Shown: in pieces, positions 1 to 10,285 of the stretch
Numbering within the stretch: the first letter of the stretch is position 1
Layout: every line of letters begins with the position of its first letter
Source of the DNA: Mesonia ostreae
GTDB lineage: Bacteria > Bacteroidota > Bacteroidia > Flavobacteriales > Flavobacteriaceae
Reading direction: 5' to 3'
DNA length: 64,000 nt
Assembly (NCBI RefSeq): GCF_031845265.1
Contig: NZ_JAVRBG010000001.1
Coordinates: 355,676-419,675, forward strand
Program-made: the position numbers and the translations under genes
Notes under the pieces: generated by a model
What the model saw: only the letters and a program-made list of their open reading frames with translations
What the model was told of the DNA's origin: nothing
Database searches by the model: none

Positions 1-1853
1 TCATCTATACTGTTTTGATTGTTTCTAAACTTATAGTTGAAACTTTTCATTCTAGCACGTCTTTCTTCCGCTCTAGCGATAAGATCTTCAGAAATAGGAT
101 TGTTAAAAGGATCTTCATCTGACGTTTCTGGAGTTAATTTCTCCTCTACAGACGGAGTGGTCTTCTTCACGGTTTCCTCTTCTCTTCTTGCTTCTAGCTT
201 TTGTGGAGCAGGAGAAGCTTTTGGAGCGCTAGGTCTTGCCTCGTTCAAGGTATTTTCTACCTCCATATAATCCTCTAAGCTGTAACGCTTTTCTCCGTTT
301 GCAGATGTGCTTCCAGATACCTCTATCTCATCATGCACCTCCATTTCTTTCGTTTCTTCTTCTTCTTCTGAAAGATCGTAGACAATTTTCTCTGGTTTTT
401 CTTCAGCTTTAGGCTCTTCTTTAGGAGTTTCTTTTACTTCTTCTGTTTCATTTAAAGGAAAATCGAAGGTAAACATCGCTTGAGATTCCTCTCCTTCTGA
501 AGTAACTTCTGTAACACCGTTTACATCCATATCCTTAATTTCTTCGGAAGAATCTATAATTACGAAGTCATCTTCGTTATAAGTTACTTCCTCGTAAGAA
601 ACGTTCAAGTTTTTTATCAACTCAGAGGTAGGAATCAAATTCATTTTTCCCATTTCCGCAGAAGGCGCATCTTTCCTAGGTTCTGTCTTTTTTGGCTCTT
701 CTTCCAACACATGAACTACTTTTTCTGGCGCTGGTGCAGGAGTTTTTTCTACTGGAGCGCTAAAATTAGAAGAAGTAGTATTCTTTTTTGTGGTTAAATC
801 ACGCTCTGCTTTTTGCTCATCTTCTAGCGTATGAATGATTTTTTTAGTTTCTGTATTTACGATTACATTTTGTTGCTCTACATTAAAACCTGTAGCAATT
901 ATAGTAACTGATATAGATTCTTCTAAGCTCTCGTCATCTCCAACTCCCATTATGATATTGGCGCTATGACCAGCTTCTGCTTGAATATGATCATTAATTT
1001 CCCCTATCTCATCTATCGTAATCTCCTCAGATCCAGAAACGATAAGCAACAATACATTTTGAGCACCACTAATTTTATTATCGTTTAGCAAAGGAGAGTC
1101 TAAAGCTTTCGCAATTGCTTCTTTCGCTCTATTACTTCCAGAAGCTACAGAAGACCCCATAATCGCTGTACCACTATTACTCAATACCGTTTTTGCATCT
1201 CGCAAGTCAATATTTTGCGTATAGTGATGCGTAATTACTTCAGCAATACCTCTAGATGCCGTTGCTAATACTTCATCTGCCTTAGAGAAACCAGCTTTAA
1301 ACCCTAAATTTCCGTAGACATCGCGCAGCTTATTATTGTTAATAACGATTAATGAATCTACATTCTTTCTAAGTCGCTCTACTCCTAATTGAGCTTGATC
1401 ATTTCTAGTATTACCTTCAAACTGAAACGGTATCGTTACAATCCCCACCGTTAAGATTCCCATATCTTTAGCTTGTTTGGCAATGATTGGAGCTGCACCC
1501 GTACCGGTTCCTCCGCCCATTCCAGCAGTAATGAATACCATTTTAGTATTGGTATCGAGCATGTTTTTTAAATCGTCAAAACTCTCTAAAGCAGCTTGCT
1601 CCCCAATCTCTGGGTTGGCTCCCGCACCTAATCCTTCGGTTAGATTTACTCCTAACTGAATTTTTATAGGAACACTTGTGTTTTCCAGAGCTTGCGCATC
1701 TGTGTTACAAACTACAAAGTCTACTCCCTTAATTCCTTGTTGGAACATATGGTTAATGGCATTGGAGCCTCCGCCCCCTACACCTATGACTTTAATTACG
1801 TTGGATTGATTTTTGGGTAAATCAAATGAAATATCGAATTCTGTGCTGCTCAT
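1..1853 (-). CDS. ftsZ: Cell division protein FtsZ (C-terminus cut by window edge)
   Basis: Tubulin-like GTPase that polymerises into the division ring. Reading from the ATG at 1853, the glycine-rich nucleotide site GVGGGGSNA lies near residues 24-32 and the tubulin signature GMGGGTGTGAAP at 111-122. About 617 codons are visible. After the globular domain (roughly residue 330) comes a long acidic, proline- and lysine-rich linker, as is usual in Flavobacteriia, then a basic stretch rich in R and K. The frame is still open at base 1, so the terminal FtsA-binding peptide is outside the window. Last gene of the dcw cluster, 43 bases after ftsA. Confidence 0.97.
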   Translation of the reverse strand, partial: MSSTEFDISFDLPKNQSNVIKVIGVGGGGSNAINHMFQQGIKGVDFVVCNTDAQALENTSVPIKIQLGVNLTEGLGAGANPEIGEQAALESFDDLKNMLDTNTKMVFITAGMGGGTGTGAAPIIAKQAKDMGILTVGIVTIPFQFEGNTRNDQAQLGVERLRKNVDSLIVINNNKLRDVYGNLGFKAGFSKADEVLATASRGIAEVITHHYTQNIDLRDAKTVLSNSGTAIMGSSVASGSNRAKEAIAKALDSPLLNDNKISGAQNVLLLIVSGSEEITIDEIGEINDHIQAEAGHSANIIMGVGDDESLEESISVTIIATGFNVEQQNVIVNTETKKIIHTLEDEQKAERDLTTKKNTTSSNFSAPVEKTPAPAPEKVVHVLEEEPKKTEPRKDAPSAEMGKMNLIPTSELIKNLNVSYEEVTYNEDDFVIIDSSEEIKDMDVNGVTEVTSEGEESQAMFTFDFPLNETEEVKETPKEEPKAEEKPEKIVYDLSEEEEETKEMEVHDEIEVSGSTSANGEKRYSLEDYMEVENTLNEARPSAPKASPAPQKLEARREEETVKKTTPSVEEKLTPETSDEDPFNNPISEDLIARAEERRARMKSFNYKFRNNQNSID

Positions 1854-1896
1854 AATTCTATTGTTTTCGGTATTAATTTTCTTTTAAGCTATTTTT

Positions 1897-3285
1897 TTAT
1901 TCTGCGTTGTCCAAAAAATCCTTGAAATTGTCAAACCATTTTTCAAAAATGTTTTTTCTAGGACCTCTCGGCTCTCTTCGTTCTTCTTTTTGCGGAGAAG
2001 TCTCGTGATTTTTTTCTAATGCTTCTCCTTCTTCCGTTTCTGCTTCTTTCTCTTCAAAAATCGATGGTTGTGGCTGTTGTGCTTCTAGCATCTCTTGCTC
2101 TTTCTTCTCTTCCTCCTTCTTTCTTCTTTTGTCTATGCTATTAAGCACTAAACCAACTGCGGTAGCGTACATAGGAATTGTAGTTTCTTCATCAGAATCT
2201 CCTGCCAAATGTTCATTGGGATAGCCAATACGAGTATCCATTCCCGTAATATACTCCACCAACTGCTTTAAATGCTTTAGTTGAGCTCCACCTCCCGTAA
2301 TTACAATCCCTCCAATAAGCTTTTTCTTTTGCTCTTCGTGACCGTAATTTTTTATCTCTAAATACACCTGCTCTACAATCTCTACCACTCGAAAATGAAT
2401 AATTTTAGAGAGATTCTTCAGCGTAATTTCTTTAGGCTCTCTTCCTCTTAACCCTGGAATAGAAACAATCTCATTGTCTTTATTTTCTCCTGGCCAAGCT
2501 GAGCCAAATTTCACTTTTAATAATTCAGCTTGCTTTTCTATAATAGAGCAGCCTTCTTTAATGTCTTCTGTAATCACATTGCCTCCAAAAGGAATCACTG
2601 CGGTATGTCTTATAATACCATCTTTAAAAATGGCCAAATCTGTGGTTCCGCCTCCTATATCAATAAGTGCGACTCCGGCTTCTTTCTCTTCCTGACTCAA
2701 TACTGCATTGGCAGACGCCAAAGGCTCTAAGGTTACTCCAGAAAGCTCTAAACCAGAACTTTTTACACATCTTCCTATATTTCTAATCGAAGATATTTGC
2801 CCTACCACCACATGAAAATTAGCTTCTAGTCTACCGCCATACATTCCTATGGGTTCGGTAATTTCGGCTTGACCGTCTACTTTATACTCTTGCGGTAATA
2901 CGTGAATGATTTCCTCTCCCGGAAGCATCACCAGCTTATGTACTTGATTGCACAAAATGTCTATATCGCGCTCACTAATTACCTCCTCTGGGTTTGCTCT
3001 AGTAATGTAATCACTATGCTGTAAGCTTCTAATATGTTGCCCCGCAATGCCAACTACAACCTCTTCAATTTTCTCTCCTGCATCTACCTCTGCTTCTTGT
3101 ACTGCCTGCTGTATAGATTGTATGGTTTGGGTGATATTATTCACCACGCCCCTATGCACGCCCAAGCTCTTAGATTTACCTATTCCCAAAATTTCTACCT
3201 TTCCGTATTCATTTTGACGGCCAATCATTGCCACTATTTTAGTGGTTCCTATGTCTAATCCTACTGCAATGTCTTTTTCTTCCAT
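1897..3285 (-). CDS. ftsA: Cell division protein FtsA
   Basis: Actin-like ATPase that tethers FtsZ to the membrane. Counting from the ATG at 3285 (462 aa): phosphate-1 motif GLDIGTTK at 9-16, the FtsA-specific 1C region around 84-164, phosphate-2 motif DIGGGTTDLAIF at 209-220, and an adenosine motif GGIVITGGGAQ further on. A charged linker leads to a final KNIFEKWFDNFKDFL segment that would form the membrane-binding amphipathic helix. The frame is open upstream to 3330, but the ATG at 3285 has AGGAG eight bases before it and fits the family N-terminus, so I prefer it. It starts 10 bases after the ftsQ stop. Confidence 0.96.
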   Translation of the reverse strand: MEEKDIAVGLDIGTTKIVAMIGRQNEYGKVEILGIGKSKSLGVHRGVVNNITQTIQSIQQAVQEAEVDAGEKIEEVVVGIAGQHIRSLQHSDYITRANPEEVISERDIDILCNQVHKLVMLPGEEIIHVLPQEYKVDGQAEITEPIGMYGGRLEANFHVVVGQISSIRNIGRCVKSSGLELSGVTLEPLASANAVLSQEEKEAGVALIDIGGGTTDLAIFKDGIIRHTAVIPFGGNVITEDIKEGCSIIEKQAELLKVKFGSAWPGENKDNEIVSIPGLRGREPKEITLKNLSKIIHFRVVEIVEQVYLEIKNYGHEEQKKKLIGGIVITGGGAQLKHLKQLVEYITGMDTRIGYPNEHLAGDSDEETTIPMYATAVGLVLNSIDKRRKKEEEKKEQEMLEAQQPQPSIFEEKEAETEEGEALEKNHETSPQKEERREPRGPRKNIFEKWFDNFKDFLDNAE

Positions 3286-3295
3286 AGTAAAACTC

Positions 3296-4015
3296 CTATC
3301 CTTTTTTTGTACAAACCACTTGGTTTTCAAATTTTAAATTCACCCATTTATAGGTTCCCAATTGATTATCTAGCAATGCTTTTTTATAAAAGGCTTTTAA
3401 ATTTTTTATTTTATTTTCAATTGAATTTGCTTCTCCAAATAAGATTTCAAAATCGTACAATCTCATTTCTAACACATATTCTCCTTTTTGATTTCTCTTG
3501 ATTAAGGTAATATGCTCCTTTAAAAATTCATCTTTGTCTATTTTCATTACCAGCGGATACACCTCTGGGATATGTTCTTCCTCTATACTTTTAATAAATG
3601 GCACTCTGGCCGAATAATTTGTGGATAATGGCATATGTTTACCATTCACATCAATATAATACGACTCATTTCCATACACCCGAGCAATTGGTCTTCTTTG
3701 TGAAATTACCGCCTCAAGTCGCCCGTTTACAGTAAGATACACCTCAGCATCTTCAATCATTTCATCGGTATCCAATCGGTTTTCTATGACCTTCAAATCT
3801 AGAGTTTCTTTTGCCAAGTTTTGAACCGAATCATGTTTTTGTATTAACAACTTATTAACTGCTGTTTCAGTGATATACAAGTTTTCATCATTTGTAAAAT
3901 GCACTTCAATACGCTCTAAATTTCTTCTCTTATTTCTAGCCGAAGAAAAGCTGTATAAAAACACTACTAGCACCAATAATGCGAAAGCTTTTATGTAATT
4001 CCAATTAACTTTCAT
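3296..4015 (-). CDS. ftsQ: Cell division protein FtsQ
   Basis: Bitopic divisome protein, 239 aa. A short cytoplasmic start (MKVNWNYIK) is followed by one transmembrane segment at about residues 10-27, then a periplasmic POTRA-like and FtsQ domain beginning around IEVHFTNDENLYIT. Family assignment rests on topology, length and position between murC and ftsA; FtsQ sequences diverge strongly. The start overlaps the 3' end of murC by 11 bases. Confidence 0.9.
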   Translation of the reverse strand: MKVNWNYIKAFALLVLVVFLYSFSSARNKRRNLERIEVHFTNDENLYITETAVNKLLIQKHDSVQNLAKETLDLKVIENRLDTDEMIEDAEVYLTVNGRLEAVISQRRPIARVYGNESYYIDVNGKHMPLSTNYSARVPFIKSIEEEHIPEVYPLVMKIDKDEFLKEHITLIKRNQKGEYVLEMRLYDFEILFGEANSIENKIKNLKAFYKKALLDNQLGTYKWVNLKFENQVVCTKKG

Positions 4016-5360
4016 GGTTTAACGCAATTTTAATTTTATTTGCCTCGTCTCCTATGTTTCCTGCACCTAGCAGCAAAATCACTTCCGCAGAAACTTCTTG
4101 AATTTTCTTGAATATTGAGTCTTTAGTTATCAGACTTTTTTGATCATTTTCAATTTTTTCTAACAGCATTTTTGAGTCTACCCCTATAATGGGTTGTTCT
4201 CTTGCGGGATAAATATCCAATAAAGCAACGGCATCAAAAACGGATAAACTGACGCCAAATTCGTTAGCAAAATCTTGAGTTCTGCTATATAAATGCGGCT
4301 GAAAAACAGCCAACACTTTTTTATTGGGATGCATCTCTCGCACTGCTTGATAAACCGCATCAATTTCACTAGGGTGATGCGCATAATCTTCAATAAGCAC
4401 TCTATCCTCGTTTCTTAAGTGGTAGGTAAATCTTCTTCTTACTCCTTTAAAACTGGATAATGTTTTTGACGCTTTCGCGGAATTAACTCCAAATTTAATC
4501 GCCATTGCCAATGCCATTGCCGCATTCATTAGGTTGTGTTTCCCCGGAAGGCTAAACTCGATTCCCTCTATCGTTTCCGTTGGCGTTTTAAAGTCGAAAA
4601 TATAAACCCCGTTATCTATAGAAATATGTTGAATTTGATAATCTGAATCTTCCTCAAAGCCTAAAGAATTCCCTTGAAGTGACAAAGCTTCAGCATAGAA
4701 AAAGTCTTCTTGATTCGGAACTTTTGCAATAAAAGCTCTAAACGAGTTTTCTAGCTCTTCTTTATTTCCATAAATATCCAAATGATCTGCATCCATCGAG
4801 GTGATGGCGGCTATATTTGGCGAAAGTTGCAAGAATGAACGATCAAACTCGTCGGCTTCTACTACAGCGGCTTCATTCCCGTCGTTGATAAAGTTGGTTT
4901 GATAGTTCTCACTTATTCCGCCAAGGAAAGCCGTAAGCTTTACTCCGCACTGTTTCAAAATATGTGCTAAGATGGCAGTTGTCGTGGTTTTCCCGTGGGT
5001 ACCAGCAACCGCTAAGGTTGGAATATCTTTTGTAATCAGCCCTAAGATCTCTGCTCTTTTCAGCATAGAAAATTGGTGTTTTACAATATACTGATACACT
5101 AGATTTTCCTTTGAAACAGCGGGAGTATATATGATTAAAGTCTTGTCTTTGTCTTCTAAATTGGTTAAAATCTGGGGTATTTCTTCCTCAAAAGAAATCT
5201 CCATCCCTTCAGCTTGTAACTCTTTGGTAAGCTGGGTAGGAGTTTTATCATAACCGCTCACCTGCTTACCATTGGCGTGAAAATAGCGCGCAATAGCACT
5301 CATGCCAATGCCGCCAATGCCGAGAAAGTAAATAGTCGATATGTTGCTTAAACTCTTCAA
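4005..5360 (-). CDS. murC: UDP-N-acetylmuramate--L-alanine ligase MurC
   Basis: Adds L-Ala to UDP-MurNAc in cytoplasmic peptidoglycan precursor synthesis. 451 aa: dinucleotide-like GIGGIG at 14-19, Mur-ligase ATP loop GTHGKTTTT at 120-128, and a C-terminal-domain motif EDYAHHPSEI. The start is TTG at 5360, one base after the murG stop; the next in-frame Met lies inside the GIGGIG loop, so TTG is the only plausible start. Confidence 0.97.
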   Translation of the reverse strand: MKSLSNISTIYFLGIGGIGMSAIARYFHANGKQVSGYDKTPTQLTKELQAEGMEISFEEEIPQILTNLEDKDKTLIIYTPAVSKENLVYQYIVKHQFSMLKRAEILGLITKDIPTLAVAGTHGKTTTTAILAHILKQCGVKLTAFLGGISENYQTNFINDGNEAAVVEADEFDRSFLQLSPNIAAITSMDADHLDIYGNKEELENSFRAFIAKVPNQEDFFYAEALSLQGNSLGFEEDSDYQIQHISIDNGVYIFDFKTPTETIEGIEFSLPGKHNLMNAAMALAMAIKFGVNSAKASKTLSSFKGVRRRFTYHLRNEDRVLIEDYAHHPSEIDAVYQAVREMHPNKKVLAVFQPHLYSRTQDFANEFGVSLSVFDAVALLDIYPAREQPIIGVDSKMLLEKIENDQKSLITKDSIFKKIQEVSAEVILLLGAGNIGDEANKIKIALNHES

Positions 5361-5361
5361 A

Positions 5362-6456
5362 TTATGATTTTAGTATGTTTTCTACCGAATCCACAATGTC
5401 TTTAGTAGCATTGGGTTTGGCTAGTTTTTTAATATTTTCAGCAAGCTGCTTTTGCCTCTTTTCATTTTGCAATAAGCCTGCAAAGGTATTCTTAAAGCGC
5501 TCGTTTAGTTCGCTTTCTTTTAGATAAATTGCGGCCTCATTTTGAGCGATGGACTTAGCATTTTTAGTCTGGTGATCTTCAGCCACATTGGGCGAAGGAA
5601 TGAAAATAACCGGTTTCCCCACCACACATAATTCACTTACAGAGCCTGCTCCTGCACGTGAGATTATTAAATCCGCGGCAGCGTAAGCCAAATCCATTTC
5701 ATTCAAAAACTCATGCACCTGTACATGTTCATTCGCTGCGTACGCTTTAAACTTTTCAAAATAGAGTTTGCCTGTTTGCCAAATGAGCTGCACGTTTTGC
5801 TCTTTAAAAAAAACAAGCTGCTCTTCTATAAGTTCATTTACTCTTTTGGCACCCAAACTTCCTCCAAGAATAAGAACTGTTTGCTTACTTTCATCTAACG
5901 CAAAATGCTTCAGCGCTTTTTCTCTTTTATCGGTTATTTCCAACAAATCTTGTCGTACTGGATTCCCCGTAAATACAATTTTTTCCGCAGGAAAATAGTT
6001 CTTCATCCCTTCATAAGCTACACAAATCTTCTTAGCATCTTTTGCCAACCATTTATTGGTAATTCCTGCATAAGAATTTTGTTCTTGAATAAGCACCGGA
6101 ATTTTCCTTTGACTCGCCGCTTTCAATAAAGGTCCACTCGCAAAACCTCCTGTTCCAATCACCACATCTGGCTTAAATTGCTTTAAAATTTGATGAGATG
6201 TATATAAACTTGAAATCAGCTTTAGCGGAAAAATTAAATTATCCAACGTAAGCTTACGCTGAATACCGCTAATCCAAAGTCCTTTAATGGAATAGCCTGC
6301 CGCAGGTACTTTTTGCATTTCCATACGATCTTTAGCGCCTACAAAAAGAATCTCGGCTTTGGGATTTCTGCGTTTAAGTTCATCAGCAATCGCAATCGCA
6401 GGATAAATATGTCCGCCTGTTCCTCCACCAGATAATATGACTCTTAATACACTCAT
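5362..6456 (-). CDS. murG: UDP-GlcNAc:lipid I N-acetylglucosaminyltransferase MurG
   Basis: Converts lipid I to lipid II on the inner membrane surface. 364 aa with the N-terminal glycine loop SGGGTGGHIYPA, the second loop GTGGFASGPLL, and the C-terminal sugar-nucleotide site LGGSLGAKRVNE followed by SRAGAGSVSEL. The ATG at 6456 overlaps the ftsW stop by four bases, which suggests translational coupling. Confidence 0.97.
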   Translation of the reverse strand: MSVLRVILSGGGTGGHIYPAIAIADELKRRNPKAEILFVGAKDRMEMQKVPAAGYSIKGLWISGIQRKLTLDNLIFPLKLISSLYTSHQILKQFKPDVVIGTGGFASGPLLKAASQRKIPVLIQEQNSYAGITNKWLAKDAKKICVAYEGMKNYFPAEKIVFTGNPVRQDLLEITDKREKALKHFALDESKQTVLILGGSLGAKRVNELIEEQLVFFKEQNVQLIWQTGKLYFEKFKAYAANEHVQVHEFLNEMDLAYAAADLIISRAGAGSVSELCVVGKPVIFIPSPNVAEDHQTKNAKSIAQNEAAIYLKESELNERFKNTFAGLLQNEKRQKQLAENIKKLAKPNATKDIVDSVENILKS

Positions 6457-7694
6457 ATCGCTTCGCTTAAAACTTCTAAAGGATTATCTAAACGCTCTCG
6501 CTCCTCATCTTCTAAATCTTCTTCTTGTAGTTTTATTTCTTCTCTTTTGGCGCTCACACTTAAGACAATTCCCAAAGCTACACAAGTCATCCAAATAGAA
6601 GATCCTCCGCTACTAATTAAGGGTAAAGTTTGTCCCGTTACCGGAAATAATTCTACTGCTACCGCCATATTAATCAACGCCTGAAAAATAATTGGTAAGC
6701 CCACACCAATCACCAATAATTTTCCGAAGACGGTATTGGATTTTGTAGCAATAATGACCAATCTAAATAGAATCAACAAATAGGCAGACATCACTCCAAA
6801 AGCGCCTACTAAGCCCATTTCTTCTACAATAATGGCATAAATAAAATCTGAAGAGGACTGCGGTAAAAAATTTCTTTGCACACTTTTTCCTATTCCTGTA
6901 CCCACTACTCCGCCTCGAGCGATGGCAATTTTTGCTCTTTCTATTTGGTAGTCTTCTTTGGTATCTTCCCCATTAGAGAAGTTTTCTACTCTGTTCATCC
7001 ACGTATCTACTCGGTTAGGAAAAACGCCGGGAAAGGCTTTCGCCGAAAGGATAAAAATAGTGAGCACCATCACCGCCGAAAGCAAGATAATTCCTAAGTA
7101 TTTTATAGGATAGCCTCCTAGAAATACCAAAGTAAACACCATCGTAAATATAATGGCCGCTGTAGAAAAGTTCGCTGGAAGAATGAAACCTACAATCAAA
7201 CCTACAGGAATCCACAAGGGTAAAATGGATTCTTTAAAAGTGACTTTTCTATCTTTTATTTTAGATAAATACCTTGCCACATAAATGAGCAATATTACTG
7301 CTGCTGCGGTAGAGGTTTGAAAAGTTTTATTGATGATGGGAATATTTATCCACCTACTTGCATTAGCGCCTGCCATCGTATTTCCTTGTGCCAAGGTATA
7401 TACCAGCAGAAGCAGAATAATTGGCATTAAAATAAGTGACAAGCCTTTAAAGTAATGGTAGGGAATTTTATGAATTCCATAAATTAACCCAAAGCCTAAT
7501 AATAAATAAGCGAAGTGGTATAATAGGTAACTAAACGTACTTCCATCCCCATACAAATAAGCCAGATTACTACTAGAGCTATACACGGGAAGAAATGAAA
7601 ATATAGCCAAAAGCGCTGCTATAGCCCAAATGACTTTATCTCCTTTTAAATAAAAGAATATATTCTTAGATGATATGTCTGTCTTTCTTGCCAA
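6453..7694 (-). CDS. ftsW: SEDS peptidoglycan polymerase FtsW
   Basis: Multi-spanning glycosyltransferase of the divisome that works with FtsI. 413 aa with about ten hydrophobic segments and the SEDS signature PVTGQTLPLISSGGSS near the C-terminus. The start is TTG at 7694: a stop lies two codons upstream in frame and no ATG follows before the first membrane span. It begins three bases after the murD stop. FtsW rather than RodA is inferred from the dcw context. Confidence 0.95.
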   Translation of the reverse strand: MARKTDISSKNIFFYLKGDKVIWAIAALLAIFSFLPVYSSSSNLAYLYGDGSTFSYLLYHFAYLLLGFGLIYGIHKIPYHYFKGLSLILMPIILLLLVYTLAQGNTMAGANASRWINIPIINKTFQTSTAAAVILLIYVARYLSKIKDRKVTFKESILPLWIPVGLIVGFILPANFSTAAIIFTMVFTLVFLGGYPIKYLGIILLSAVMVLTIFILSAKAFPGVFPNRVDTWMNRVENFSNGEDTKEDYQIERAKIAIARGGVVGTGIGKSVQRNFLPQSSSDFIYAIIVEEMGLVGAFGVMSAYLLILFRLVIIATKSNTVFGKLLVIGVGLPIIFQALINMAVAVELFPVTGQTLPLISSGGSSIWMTCVALGIVLSVSAKREEIKLQEEDLEDEERERLDNPLEVLSEAI

Positions 7695-7697
7695 CTT

Positions 7698-9035
7698 TTA
7701 TAACTGTCTTACAAAATCTTTAAATTGCCTTCCTCTGTCTTCATAATTCTTGAACAAATCAAAACTTGCGCAAGCAGGAGAAAGTAAAACCGTATTTCCT
7801 TTATCGGCGAGATGATAAGCCATTTGTACAGCTTCTTGCATCGACTTGGTTTCTACAATTGTTTCTACGCAATTACTAAACGAGTTGATAATTTTTGTGT
7901 TGTCTACACCCAAACAAATAATCGCTTTCACTTTTTCATTGACTAACGGAAGTAATTCTTCGTACACGTTTCCTTTATCTACACCGCCTACAATCCAAAT
8001 GGTTTCTGGCTGTACGCTATCTAAAGCATAATAGGTGGCGTTGATGTTCGTCGCTTTAGAATCATTGATGTATTGTACGTGATTAATTTTTAATACGCGT
8101 TCTAAACGATGTTCCACCCCCTGAAAACTCTCTAAGCTTTCTCGTATGGTTTGTTTTCTAATTTTTAATAGTTGTGCAACCGTAGAAGCTGCCATCGCAT
8201 TTTTGGTATTGTGTTCTCCTTTTAGCGCTAATTGATCTTTGTGCATTATAAATTCTTTGTTTTCTAATTTTATATAAATTTTATCGTCTTTTAAATAAGC
8301 TCCTTCTCCTTCGTGTTCCTTTAAACTCATAGGAAGCTGTATGGAACTTATTTTATTTTTTTTGAGCCAATTGCAAATCGTTTCATTATCGGCGTCATAA
8401 ATAAAGTAATCTTTGTTGGTCTGATTTTTTACAATCCTAAATTTTGAAGCCACATACTCTTCAAAATTGTTGTGGTAGCGGTCCAAATGATCTGGAGTGA
8501 TATTGGTTAATACCGCGATATGCGGATTAAATGTCTCTATCCCATCCAACTGAAAGCTACTCAGCTCCAACACATAATAATCTGGATTTTTTTCGGCTAC
8601 ATTTTTAGCAAAACTGTCTCCAATATTACCAGCCATTAAAGCGTCTAAACCTCCGTTTTTCAACACGTGGTAAATCCAAGAGGTTACTGTAGTTTTTCCA
8701 TTGCTTCCGGTAATTCCTATTAAACTAGCATTGGTATATTTACTTGCAAACTCAATTTCAGAAATCACTTTAATTCCTTTTTTCTTCAGCTTTAATATTA
8801 AAGGAACATCGTCTGGAATCCCCGGACTTTTCATCACCAAATCTGCAGTTAAAATCTTTTCTGCGGAATGTTGATCTTCTTCAAATTCAATTTGTTCCTG
8901 AATTAAAATCTGCTTGTATTTTAATTCTATCGTTCCGCGATCAGACACAAACACATCGTAACCTTCCTTTTTCCCTAGAATAGCTGCTCCTAGTCCGCTT
9001 TCTCCAGCACCCAATATGACTAACCGCTCTTTCAT
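7698..9035 (-). CDS. murD: UDP-N-acetylmuramoylalanine--D-glutamate ligase MurD
   Basis: Adds D-Glu to UDP-MurNAc-L-Ala. From the ATG at 9035 (445 aa): N-terminal LGAGESGLGAA nucleotide fold, ATP loop GSNGKTT at 110-116, NDSKATN in the middle domain, and a terminal SPACASFDLF typical of MurD. The frame extends upstream to 9092, but the ATG at 9035 shares its A with the TAA stop of mraY, a clean coupling site, and begins exactly at the family N-terminus. Confidence 0.96.
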   Translation of the reverse strand: MKERLVILGAGESGLGAAILGKKEGYDVFVSDRGTIELKYKQILIQEQIEFEEDQHSAEKILTADLVMKSPGIPDDVPLILKLKKKGIKVISEIEFASKYTNASLIGITGSNGKTTVTSWIYHVLKNGGLDALMAGNIGDSFAKNVAEKNPDYYVLELSSFQLDGIETFNPHIAVLTNITPDHLDRYHNNFEEYVASKFRIVKNQTNKDYFIYDADNETICNWLKKNKISSIQLPMSLKEHEGEGAYLKDDKIYIKLENKEFIMHKDQLALKGEHNTKNAMAASTVAQLLKIRKQTIRESLESFQGVEHRLERVLKINHVQYINDSKATNINATYYALDSVQPETIWIVGGVDKGNVYEELLPLVNEKVKAIICLGVDNTKIINSFSNCVETIVETKSMQEAVQMAYHLADKGNTVLLSPACASFDLFKNYEDRGRQFKDFVRQL

Positions 9036-10264
9036 TATCTTAGTTTTAAAGTGATGATGGTTAGAATCGCCAACATAATTCCTATAATCCAAAAACGAAC
9101 TACAATTTTACTCTCGTGGTGTCCTTTCTTTTGATAATGATGATGCAGAGGAGACATCAAAAAAATACGTTTCCCTATACCGGTTTTTTTCTTGGTATAT
9201 TTAAACCATCCTACTTGCATCACTACCGATAAATTTTCCATAAAGAAAATTCCGCAGAGCAAAGGAATCAGCAATTCTTTTCTAGTGGCAATCGCCAATA
9301 CAGCGATAATTCCTCCAATGGTTAAACTTCCTGTATCTCCCATAAAAACCTGAGCTGGATAGGTATTGTACCATAAAAACCCCACTAATGCTCCCGCAAA
9401 AGCAGTGATAAAAATGGTCATCTCTCCTGAGTTAGGAATATTCATCACATTCAAATAATCTGAGAAAATAATGTTCCCCGAAACCCAAGCAAATAAACCT
9501 AAAGTCAAGACAATAATAGCGGAGGAGCCCGCAGCAAGACCGTCAATTCCATCGGTTAGGTTGGCGCCATTAGAAACCGCTGTCACAATAAAAATCACTA
9601 TCGGAATAAAAATAATCCAAGCGTATTTTGCATAGGCTGGATTAATCCAAGAAATTAACTGTGCATAATCAAACTCATTTCCTTTTACAAAGGGAATGGT
9701 TGTTTTGGTAGATTTCTCTTCTTTACTTTGACTTATGTCTTTTTCTATAAATTGCTCTTGTGCCTGCGGATCTGCTTTTACATGCTGTTTTATGGTAATA
9801 TCTGGATGAATATACATGGTGGCACCCACAATAATTCCCAAGCCTACTTGCCCAATCACTTTAAATTTTCCCTGAAGTCCTTCTTTGTTCTTTTTAAACG
9901 TTTTGATGTAATCATCTACAAATCCTATAGCTCCCATCCATATTGTGGTCACTATTAATAAAATGATATAAATATTATCTAACTTGGCAAAAAGTACAAC
10001 AGGAATAAGGGTTGAAAAAATAATAATTAAACCTCCCATCGTAGGCGTTCCTGCTTTTTCTTGCTGCCCTTCTAAGCCTAATTCTCTTACGCTCTCACCT
10101 ACTTGCTTTTTAAGTAGATAGTTGATAATTTGTTTTCCAAAAATAGTAGAGATAGACAAAGACAATATAATAGCCATACTCGCTCTAAAGGAGATATACT
10201 GAAACAGCTGCGCCCCTGGCACATCATAATTTCTTTCTAAAAATTCAAATAGGTAGTATAGCAT
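9035..10264 (-). CDS. mraY: Phospho-MurNAc-pentapeptide transferase MraY
   Basis: Integral membrane enzyme that makes lipid I from undecaprenyl phosphate. 409 aa, the longer Bacteroidota form. Motifs: VDDYIKTFKKNKEGL, NGANLTDGIDGLAAG, FMGDTGSL, and the histidine-rich loop SPLHHHYQKKGH. A roughly 50-residue hydrophilic insert after the fourth hydrophobic segment (around HVKADPQAQEQF) accounts for the extra length over proteobacterial MraY. Confidence 0.97.
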   Translation of the reverse strand: MLYYLFEFLERNYDVPGAQLFQYISFRASMAIILSLSISTIFGKQIINYLLKKQVGESVRELGLEGQQEKAGTPTMGGLIIIFSTLIPVVLFAKLDNIYIILLIVTTIWMGAIGFVDDYIKTFKKNKEGLQGKFKVIGQVGLGIIVGATMYIHPDITIKQHVKADPQAQEQFIEKDISQSKEEKSTKTTIPFVKGNEFDYAQLISWINPAYAKYAWIIFIPIVIFIVTAVSNGANLTDGIDGLAAGSSAIIVLTLGLFAWVSGNIIFSDYLNVMNIPNSGEMTIFITAFAGALVGFLWYNTYPAQVFMGDTGSLTIGGIIAVLAIATRKELLIPLLCGIFFMENLSVVMQVGWFKYTKKKTGIGKRIFLMSPLHHHYQKKGHHESKIVVRFWIIGIMLAILTIITLKLR

Positions 10265-10285
10265 CTTACTTTTTGTTGTTGTCTC